Shown here piece after piece: positions 1 through 5,155 of a stretch of DNA of 5,155 bases (its first letter is position 1; every line of letters starts with the position of its first letter). The notes under the pieces are model-generated. The model had not been told where the DNA came from and made no database searches. It saw nothing but the letters and a program-made list of their open reading frames with translations. The stretch is from an uncultured Lachnospiraceae bacterium (GTDB taxonomy: Bacteria; Bacillota; Clostridia; Lachnospirales; Lachnospiraceae), in NCBI GenBank assembly GCA_902796045.1, contig CADBNQ010000208.1, positions 1 through 5,155 on the forward strand, given 5' to 3'. The position numbers and the translations under genes were made by a program.

Positions 1-14
1 CGGGGAGCTTCCTT

Positions 15-86
15 GGCCCCTTGGTCAAGTGGTTAAGACACCGCCCTTTCACGGCGGTAACATGGGTTCAAATCCCGTAGGGGTCA
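15..86 (+). tRNA. tRNA-Glu, anticodon TTC
   Basis: This is a complete cloverleaf read directly from the sequence. The acceptor stem pairs 15-21 with 79-85, with one G-T wobble at 16/84. The D stem is 24-26/37-39. The anticodon stem is 41-45/53-57 around loop CTTTCAC, with the TTC anticodon at 48-50. The T stem is 62-66/74-78 with loop TTCAAAT. The discriminator base is A86. No CCA is encoded after it, so the 3' end must be added by CCA-adding enzyme. It lies 8 nt upstream of tRNA-Cys and is probably co-transcribed with it. Confidence 0.97.
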
Positions 87-94
87 TATTGTAT

Positions 95-166
95 GGCGCA
101 GTAGCCAAGTGGTAAGGCAATGGTCTGCAACACCAGTATCCACCGGTTCAAATCCGGTCTGCGCCT
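95..166 (+). tRNA. tRNA-Cys, anticodon GCA
   Basis: The acceptor stem pairs 95-101 with 159-165 perfectly. The D stem is 104-106/116-118. The anticodon loop is CTGCAAC with GCA at 127-129. The T stem is 142-146/154-158 with loop TTCAAAT. The discriminator is U (T166), the known identity base for cysteine tRNAs, which supports the assignment. No CCA is encoded. The outermost anticodon-stem pair (A120 with G136) is a mismatch, leaving four good pairs. A terminator follows 4 nt later, so this is the last gene of its transcript. Confidence 0.97.
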
Positions 167-170
167 CTTG

Positions 171-203
171 AAAAAGGGTTTCGCGATTGCGAAACCCTTT
201 TTT
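171..203 (+). terminator. Intrinsic terminator of the tRNA unit
   Basis: Bases 171-184 pair perfectly with 189-202 (14 bp) around a GATT loop. The 3' arm ends in a run of six T (198-203). The 5' arm begins with five A, so the hairpin could also work on the opposite strand. It separates the tRNA transcript from the pel operon, which therefore needs its own promoter. Confidence 0.93.
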
Positions 204-251
204 ATGACTTCGAAAATCTGCAGATATTCTTAAAAAGGTATTAAAATTTCT

Positions 252-267
252 TTTCACAATTGTGTAA
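252..267. promoter_or_regulatory. Palindrome over the -35 box, possible operator
   Basis: The core CACAATTGTG (255-264) is a perfect 10-bp palindrome. Extended to 252-267, 7 of 8 dyad positions are symmetric. It covers four of the six -35 bases and the first part of the spacer, a typical place for a repressor dimer. The sequence does not match an operator I can name with confidence. Short AT-rich palindromes also arise by chance near promoters, so the operator role is inference. Confidence 0.4.
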
Positions 268-281
268 TTTTATTGTATAAT
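253..281 (+). promoter_or_regulatory. Sigma-A type promoter of the pel operon
   Basis: The -35 box is TTCACA (253-258, 5 of 6 consensus) and the -10 box is TATAAT (276-281, perfect), with a 17-nt spacer. The surroundings are AT-rich. Transcription should start near 287-290, giving a leader of about 40 nt before the start codon at 328. This is the only good promoter seen between the tRNA terminator and the first pel gene. Confidence 0.8.
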
Positions 282-316
282 AAATTCGCCTTGTTTTTTT
301 GTGAGTTTTAAATCCC

Positions 317-323
317 GGAGGGG
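317..323 (+). promoter_or_regulatory. Ribosome binding site deciding the pelD start
   Basis: GGAGGGG lies 4 nt before ATG 328 (GGAGG, 317-321, is 6 nt before it). It fixes the start at 328 rather than at the in-frame GTG at 301, which has no purine-rich site at a suitable distance upstream and lies in the leader just after a T run. The site sits in a weak possible hairpin, TCCC (313-316) with GGGA (321-324), with GGAG in the loop. Confidence 0.85.
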
Positions 324-327
324 ACCT

Positions 328-2115
328 ATGAAAACAATCTTGATTACAGGCCGGACAGGCCTTATAACAACGAGTGTTCTGGAACAGATATCCGGGCGTT
401 TTTCGATTGTTCTTACATCCGATGATAAGGACAGGAAGGAAGATACCTGCCGTGTATACTACATGAAACCTGGTACCACGTCTTTCGAGCAGCTGTTCTG
501 GGCTTATGAGTTCACAACTGTATGGCATATTATGTCTTATGCTGATTTTGGACAGGAAAAGGATGCCATCCAGGAGCTGAAGGCAGTTTACAGCCAGTGC
601 AGGGAGAACCATATTAAGAAGCTGCTGGTTGTATCCTCTTCTCTGATCTCTGAGACGTTGAAACAGGAAGAAGAAGATCTGCTCTTTGCAGGTGGAAAGC
701 ATTCCCTTCCCTGGTCCCTTGTGGTCCGGGCACCGGGAATCCTGGCTGATGGCAATAGAGAAAACTTTTTAGGCAGCGTCTTTTCAGGACTGTATCATCA
801 CAGCAGAACCATTCGGATTCCTGACATTGAGGACGGAACCTATGAGTTCCTTCCCATGGGGGATATCGTCGGACTGCTCAAAAAGATGACCCTTTCTCCA
901 CCTGAGACCGGCGTATACCAGCTGCCGGGAGAGTTCGTGATATCAAAAGAGCAGATCAGGAAGGAGATGTCTTCCATATCTCAAAGGACCAGGCTCCTTT
1001 CAGATGGCAGAAGCTTAAGCAAAGCCGATTATGGCAGCACGGGCCAGCTTTCCAGAAAGTACATCTATTATACTAAAGACCAGAAACAGCTGGATTTCCG
1101 AAAATGCTATGATGAGTTTGCCGCAGAGGCGAAAAGGCGGTCCGGAGGACTGCTTTCAAAAATCGCAGCTTTCAGAGACCATATTCCCAGTCCGCTGGTG
1201 AAAGTGGTCGATATCGTTGTACTCTTTTTCCTGGCTGAGTATATAAGCAAGTTTACCTCTGATTTTGTATATTTTAAAGAAATTGATGTGAGGCTGATCT
1301 ACATCTTTCTGATCGCGACCTTCCATGGACTGAAGGCCGGTGTTGCCGCTTCTCTGGCAGAATGCGTTGTCTTATACAATGAATATCAGATGCTGGGCAT
1401 ATATGGCCTGCAGCTTTTCTATAATGTAGAAAACTGGATTCCCTTTGCTTTGTGTATCGTGACCGGCGCTGTCACAGGATATTTCTCTGACCTGAGGGAG
1501 AGTGAAAAGAACCTTGTAGACAGAGAGAACAAGCTGTTGAGGGAGAAGTATCTCTTCCTTAATGATATGTACAATGTTTCCTCTGAGATCAGGGATGAAT
1601 ACAGAAGACAGATCCTGACCTTTGACAACAGCTATGGGAAGATCTATGATGCCCTGGAACGGATGAAATGCGATACGGTCATGGAGACATGCGGGCAGGC
1701 CAGGAAGGTCTTAACACAGTTTCTGGATAATCCTACGATTGAGATCTGCAGGTGGGATCCTTCAGGGGAAACCGTGGAAGTCCTTGCAGCTGCTGAAAAA
1801 TTCCCTGGAGGAGACAGAAAGACCAAAATCACTCCTGAGATGAAACCCATGCTTGATGCATTCGGGCAGGGGAAGGCTTTCCGGAATACTCAGCTGAAAT
1901 CGGAAGTCCCTATGTATGGGTTATGTCTGAAACCCTGTCCGGCCGGCCGTGAAGATGCAGGCTATGATCCTGTGATGATCCTGGCATGGGATGCTCTTCC
2001 TGAGCAGATGAATGATTATTATGCCAATCAGTTTGAAATACTGTGCAGACTGACCGGCGAAGCCCTTGACCGTGCTGCTCTGCTGGAATGTGACGGCAGA
2101 GCCGTGGAGGGATAA
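328..2115 (+). CDS. pelD: PelD-like membrane regulator fused to an N-terminal SDR-like domain
   Basis: A 595-residue protein started from ATG 328 behind GGAGGGG. Residues 1-220 resemble an extended SDR/NAD-dependent epimerase: TGRTGLIT at 7-14, strand VWHIM at 65-69, VVSSS at 101-105, VVRAPG at 132-137, FLPMGDIV at 174-181 and GVYQLPG at 195-201. The third glycine of TGxxGxxG is Thr14, and no YxxxK follows the serine strand, so catalysis is doubtful. Four membrane segments follow (about 292-307, 321-334, 335-350, 370-387), then a charged coiled coil (388-415) and a GAF-like domain (about 430-588). In Pseudomonas, PelD has four membrane helices, GAF and a degenerate GGDEF domain that binds c-di-GMP and activates Pel synthesis with PelE, PelF and PelG. 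Here the protein ends after GAF, with no GGDEF or RxxD inhibitory site. The PelD call rests on this architecture and on the neighbours PelE, PelA_DA and PelF. A role as activator or scaffold of the synthase is inferred. Confidence 0.82.
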   Translation: MKTILITGRTGLITTSVLEQISGRFSIVLTSDDKDRKEDTCRVYYMKPGTTSFEQLFWAYEFTTVWHIMSYADFGQEKDAIQELKAVYSQCRENHIKKLLVVSSSLISETLKQEEEDLLFAGGKHSLPWSLVVRAPGILADGNRENFLGSVFSGLYHHSRTIRIPDIEDGTYEFLPMGDIVGLLKKMTLSPPETGVYQLPGEFVISKEQIRKEMSSISQRTRLLSDGRSLSKADYGSTGQLSRKYIYYTKDQKQLDFRKCYDEFAAEAKRRSGGLLSKIAAFRDHIPSPLVKVVDIVVLFFLAEYISKFTSDFVYFKEIDVRLIYIFLIATFHGLKAGVAASLAECVVLYNEYQMLGIYGLQLFYNVENWIPFALCIVTGAVTGYFSDLRESEKNLVDRENKLLREKYLFLNDMYNVSSEIRDEYRRQILTFDNSYGKIYDALERMKCDTVMETCGQARKVLTQFLDNPTIEICRWDPSGETVEVLAAAEKFPGGDRKTKITPEMKPMLDAFGQGKAFRNTQLKSEVPMYGLCLKPCPAGREDAGYDPVMILAWDALPEQMNDYYANQFEILCRLTGEALDRAALLECDGRAVEG

Positions 2116-2116
2116 G

Positions 2117-3028
2117 ATGTTTATGATTGTTTTTATATCATTGCATATTCTGTGCCTGCTGATGCTTTTTGCGATCGGAAAGATTCCGGGCAGGCAGAGC
2201 CTGAGCGTGTCCCAGTATATCATTGCAGCCCTGGTTCCCCTTTTCGGACCTCTGTGCCTGCTTTCTATACTGTTTAATACGAACCGTAAACCGGACCTGG
2301 ATAAGATTGAGGACATCAATCAGATGAAGATCGAGGATGAGATCTACCGCAGCATTATTGTCAAGCCTGTTTATGCTGCCGAAGGAATCGTCCCCGTGGA
2401 GGAATCTCTTCTGTTCAATCCGGCCAAAAAAAGAAGACAGCTTCTTCTGAATGTACTCAGCATGGATGCAGCCAGGTATGTTCCTTCTCTGCGGCTGGCA
2501 GGAATCAATGACGACACAGAAGTTGTTCACTATGCTGTTACTGCATTGGTAGAGCTCAGAAATGATTTCAATGACCGGCTTAATGAGATGGAGCAGAAGA
2601 TGGACAGCAGCCCTGATGATCCTGAGACACTCAGAGAGTATATAGACCTTGAGGAAGAATATTTAAGATCAATGCTTCCGGAAAAAGGAGAATTGCGGGA
2701 AACGATCAATCACTATGACAAACTGCTGGAGAAGACTGCCGATGACAGTCTGACAGCTGATGAAAAAAGCCTCCTCATACATAAAAGGGCGGAAAACGCC
2801 ATGGCTCTCAGGGACTATAAAAGAGCCCTGCCGTTCATAGACCAGCTGATCACCATGGAACCGGAAAAGGAAAAAGGCTATCTCCTGAAGATCCATTGTC
2901 TAAGTGCCTTAAAAAATCGGAGCGGAATCGATGCTGTAATACGGAGGATCGATGACCAGCAGGTATTTCTTTCAGAGAAAGGAAGAAAAGCCCTGGCTTT
3001 CTGGCAGCCGGGCGGAGTGAATTCATGA
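2117..3028 (+). CDS. pelE: PelE, TPR membrane component of the Pel synthase complex
   Basis: A 303-residue protein. The start is ATG 2117, 5 nt after GGAGGG, which lies inside the last pelD codons; only one base separates it from the pelD stop, so translational coupling is likely. Two hydrophobic helices (about residues 2-20 and 33-52) form an N-terminal hairpin. A cytoplasmic part follows: an acidic linker, then helical repeats. The region around 205-285 reads as TPR-like pairs, for example the segment with ALRDYKRALPFIDQL followed by KGYLLKIHCLSALK. PelE of Pseudomonas has the same plan (two membrane helices plus TPRs, about 330 residues) and interacts with PelD and PelG to assemble the synthase. 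I recognise it from architecture and position rather than from a catalytic motif. An in-frame TTG at 2066 lies within pelD and is an unlikely start. Confidence 0.82.
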   Translation: MFMIVFISLHILCLLMLFAIGKIPGRQSLSVSQYIIAALVPLFGPLCLLSILFNTNRKPDLDKIEDINQMKIEDEIYRSIIVKPVYAAEGIVPVEESLLFNPAKKRRQLLLNVLSMDAARYVPSLRLAGINDDTEVVHYAVTALVELRNDFNDRLNEMEQKMDSSPDDPETLREYIDLEEEYLRSMLPEKGELRETINHYDKLLEKTADDSLTADEKSLLIHKRAENAMALRDYKRALPFIDQLITMEPEKEKGYLLKIHCLSALKNRSGIDAVIRRIDDQQVFLSEKGRKALAFWQPGGVNS

Positions 3029-4848
3029 GAAAAAAGACACGGTTTTTAGGACTATTTATCATATGGTTTACTTTTATCATGCTTCTGGTCCTGGTGTATT
3101 TTGTCGTCAGAAATATCATGTATTCCGTCAAAGATAAAAAGATCGGGATCGTATCAGAGAAAAGCTTTGAAAGAAACCGGGTCATACCTGAGGAGTCCTC
3201 TACCATGGTGCTCTATCAGGATAACAAAGACGGTAGAAGCGCGAGGAATGAGATCTGCGCGACCCTGAAGCAGATGAAGATTCCTTACAAAAGACAGAAA
3301 ATAGAAGAGTTCTTTCCTGAAGTGCTGGAGGAGTATGAAAAAGTCGTTCTGGCTGTCACAGATTATGAACTTCTTCTGCCGCAGCTGCCGGCCCTGACCT
3401 CCTGGGTCAGCCAGGGAAACTGTCTTATGTTTGCCTGTCCGCTGGAACTGGATGATTCAGAGGAACTGAAGGACCTGATGGGGATCAGCGACCTGCCGGA
3501 GGAGCAGTGGGCAGAGATAAAGGGGATGACCTGCCTGGATGAATTTATGCCCGGGGGCGACCGGGAGCTTACCATCAGCACCCCGTATGAATCCTCGCTG
3601 AATGCCCGCCTGATGGAGGGCTGCGAGGTCTATATGACCTCCACCGATAAGAGAGAAGTCCCTCTGATCTGGAAAAGAGAGTACGGACAGGGAGAGGTTG
3701 TGGTGGATAACCTCGGCTTTATGGAGAAAGCCTACCGGGGATTTCACTGCGCAGCCTACACACTGATGGGAGACTATACCATATGGCCTGTGATCAACGG
3801 GTCAGTCTTTTATATAGATGATTTCCCCTCCCCTGTTCCACCGGGAGACAGCTATCAGATCAGGGAAGACTATGGCACAGATATCAAAGACTTTTACACA
3901 CAGACCTGGTGGAAGGATGTAGGCAATCTTTCAAAAAGATATGGTTTTCCCTATACAGGTCTGGTGATTGAGATGTACTCGAACCAGGTGTCAGGAAAGC
4001 TGCCAAGGCAGACAGACACCACCAGATTTGAGTATTTTGGCAACATGCTTCTTGAAATGGGCGGGGAGCTTGGTCTTCACGGCTATAATCATATGCCCCT
4101 GGTGCTGGAGAATTTTGATTATCGGAACAAATATGAATCCTATCACCAATGGATCAGCCGGAAGGAAATGAGGGCCTCCATAGAGGAGCTCTTAAGCTTC
4201 TGTCATGAATTATATCCCCGGGAGAAGTTCCAGGTCTATGTTCCCCCTTCCAACATTATATCAGAGGAAGGGCGGGAAATGCTTGCAAAGGATTTCCCGG
4301 AAGTGAAATGCATTGCCAGCCTCTATCTGGATGACAAGAAAGACGTGGCTTTTGCCACCAATTTCGAGATAACGGATGACGGGATGATTCAGACGCCCAG
4401 GATCATTTCGGGCTATGTGCTCGATGATTATATGAGATCCGCAGCCATGTCAGAACTCTATCTCCACTGTGTCAACACGCATTTTCAACATCCCGATGAT
4501 GTGCTTGATGTTGACAGAGGGGCCAATCTTGGCTGGGAGGAGCTATATGACCGTCTTGAAGACTATGTGGACTGGCTCTATCATGCTATTCCGGACATAA
4601 GATCTCTCACCGGAAGTGAGCTGGCAGGAGCGGTCCAGCGTTATGATCATTTAGAGATAAACAGAAGAGAAACAGCAAAAGGGCTGCATGTCGACCTGGG
4701 CGGCTTTTATGACGAGGCCTGGCTGTATCTGAAATTAAATGACGGGGAGCCGGAGCTCACCCAGGGGGGCACCATGAAAAAAGTGGCAGATGATCTGTAT
4801 CTGATCCATGCCACCTCTCCTGAATTAGTGATCAGCACAGGGAAATAG
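3025..4848 (+). CDS. pelA: Pel polysaccharide deacetylase, membrane-anchored (PelA_DA, DUF2194 type)
   Basis: A 607-residue protein. ATG 3025 overlaps the pelE stop by 4 nt (ATGA), with GGAG 7 nt upstream. Residues 7-28 form one membrane anchor with a basic N-terminus, placing the rest outside the cell. Residues 40-250 form an alpha/beta region resembling the Rossmann-like domain of this family. Residues 255-500 are the carbohydrate esterase domain: YIDDFPSP at 263-270 (D265/D266 as base and metal ligand candidates), LHGYNH with H352 and H356 as an HxxxH metal pair, VPPSN at 406-410, and THFQHPDD at 485-492 with candidate catalytic H486 or H489. About 100 residues at the C-terminus look beta-rich. 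The family removes acetyl groups from the Pel GalNAc polymer, making it cationic. PelA of Pseudomonas also has a glycoside hydrolase domain; none is present here, as in Gram-positive clusters. Residue roles are assigned by analogy. Confidence 0.87.
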   Translation: MRKKTRFLGLFIIWFTFIMLLVLVYFVVRNIMYSVKDKKIGIVSEKSFERNRVIPEESSTMVLYQDNKDGRSARNEICATLKQMKIPYKRQKIEEFFPEVLEEYEKVVLAVTDYELLLPQLPALTSWVSQGNCLMFACPLELDDSEELKDLMGISDLPEEQWAEIKGMTCLDEFMPGGDRELTISTPYESSLNARLMEGCEVYMTSTDKREVPLIWKREYGQGEVVVDNLGFMEKAYRGFHCAAYTLMGDYTIWPVINGSVFYIDDFPSPVPPGDSYQIREDYGTDIKDFYTQTWWKDVGNLSKRYGFPYTGLVIEMYSNQVSGKLPRQTDTTRFEYFGNMLLEMGGELGLHGYNHMPLVLENFDYRNKYESYHQWISRKEMRASIEELLSFCHELYPREKFQVYVPPSNIISEEGREMLAKDFPEVKCIASLYLDDKKDVAFATNFEITDDGMIQTPRIISGYVLDDYMRSAAMSELYLHCVNTHFQHPDDVLDVDRGANLGWEELYDRLEDYVDWLYHAIPDIRSLTGSELAGAVQRYDHLEINRRETAKGLHVDLGGFYDEAWLYLKLNDGEPELTQGGTMKKVADDLYLIHATSPELVISTGK

Positions 4849-4862
4849 ATTGGAGACATCCT

Positions 4863-5155
4863 ATGCGAATATGTGTCATACTTGAAGGCTGCTATCCTTA
4901 TGTTACAGGGGGCGTGTCTTCCTGGATGCATCAGTATATCAATGCTATGCCTGAACATGAATTTGTTGTCTGGGCCATAGGGGCAGATCCTTCTATAAAA
5001 GGGAAGTATAAATATGAGCTGCCGGAAAATGTGGTCGAGATCCATGAGATCTTCCTGACCGGGGAGAACCATAAAGCGGCCGGCCCCTCCTCCATCAGGC
5101 TGACGAAGGAAGAACAGGGGGCTCTTTACGAGCTGGTCCACTGCGGAAGCCCTGA
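4863..5155 (+). CDS. pelF: PelF glycosyltransferase (GT4), 5' part only
   Basis: The window holds the first 97 residues; the frame is still open at the right edge. ATG 4863 follows GGAGA by 6 nt and lies 14 nt after the deacetylase stop. The N-terminus reads MRICVILEGCYPYVTGGVSS, with W21 next. This is the hallmark first strand and glycine-rich loop of PelF-type GT4 enzymes (DUF3492 N-terminal region), where EG-YPY-TGGVSSW is strongly conserved. PelF is the cytoplasmic polymerase of Pel, using a UDP-sugar (UDP-GalNAc in current models), and is recruited to the membrane by the PelD-PelE-PelG complex. The full protein should be roughly 470-510 residues. A related GT4 enzyme of another exopolysaccharide pathway is the alternative, but the neighbours make pelF much more likely. 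Confidence 0.93.
   Translation, partial: MRICVILEGCYPYVTGGVSSWMHQYINAMPEHEFVVWAIGADPSIKGKYKYELPENVVEIHEIFLTGENHKAAGPSSIRLTKEEQGALYELVHCGSP

Noticed and set aside
15..203. Repeat or CRISPR-like explanation for the similar segments at the left edge
   Set aside because: The similarity between 67-90 and 147-166 is just the shared T-loop sequence of two tRNAs, and the inverted repeat at 171-203 is a terminator.
301..327. In-frame GTG at 301 as an upstream start of the PelD-like protein
   Set aside because: No ribosome binding site at a fitting distance upstream. The nine extra residues would span the strong GGAGGGG site that serves ATG 328, and the SDR first strand begins right at 328.
204..327. 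c-di-GMP or other riboswitch before the pel operon
   Set aside because: The predicted leader is about 40 nt. I see no GEMM-like or T-box-like conserved elements and no terminator hairpin between 204 and 327.
241..702. Minus-strand open frame of about 150 codons opposite the promoter and the start of pelD
   Set aside because: It crosses the promoter, has no convincing ribosome binding site or family resemblance, and the plus-strand frame has clear domain motifs here. It is a shadow of pelD.
1990..2115. Degenerate GGDEF or RxxD c-di-GMP site at the end of PelD
   Set aside because: Only about 40 residues remain here. They read as the last helices of the GAF fold, with no GGDEF-like core and no arginine-x-x-aspartate in a comparable setting.
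4707..5141. Minus-strand open frame of about 140 codons opposite the end of the deacetylase gene and the start of pelF
   Set aside because: It spans the junction of two well-supported plus-strand genes and its translation resembles no family I know.

Overview
The window looks like chromosomal DNA of a Gram-positive anaerobe of the class Clostridia, probably Lachnospiraceae or close to it. The reasons are moderate GC content, strong GGAGG-type ribosome binding sites, two tRNA genes without an encoded CCA end, a TTCACA/TATAAT promoter in an AT-rich spacer, and a gene set matching the Gram-positive version of the Pel polysaccharide operon. The taxonomic guess is inference. No ribosomal or other marker gene is present.

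Layout: bases 15-166 hold tRNA-Glu(UUC) and tRNA-Cys(GCA) in tandem. A 14-bp stem intrinsic terminator (171-203) closes that unit. The intergenic stretch 204-327 carries a good promoter (-35 at 253-258, -10 at 276-281). A near-perfect palindrome overlaps its -35, and a short leader follows with a strong ribosome binding site. From 328 to the right edge, four tightly packed plus-strand genes follow: a PelD-like fusion protein (328-2115), PelE (2117-3028), the Pel deacetylase PelA_DA (3025-4848) and the 5' end of the glycosyltransferase gene pelF (4863 to the edge). Intergenic distances are 1 nt, a 4-nt overlap and 14 nt, so this is one operon. pelG is expected just outside the window.

How the genes work together: in known Pel systems PelF polymerises UDP-GalNAc or a related UDP-sugar in the cytoplasm. 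PelD, PelE and PelG form the membrane complex that regulates and exports the chain. The PelA deacetylase partially deacetylates it outside the membrane, giving a cationic biofilm polysaccharide. Gene order D-E-A_DA-F is that of the Gram-positive clusters; the seen part has no outer-membrane genes and no PelA glycoside hydrolase domain.

The most interesting feature is the first gene. It has an N-terminal dinucleotide-binding (SDR/epimerase-like) domain without a recognisable YxxxK active site, then four membrane segments, a coiled coil and a GAF-like domain. It stops where PelD of Pseudomonas continues into the c-di-GMP-binding GGDEF domain. This suggests that Pel production here is controlled by something other than c-di-GMP binding to PelD, possibly a dinucleotide or nucleotide-sugar signal sensed by the fused domain.
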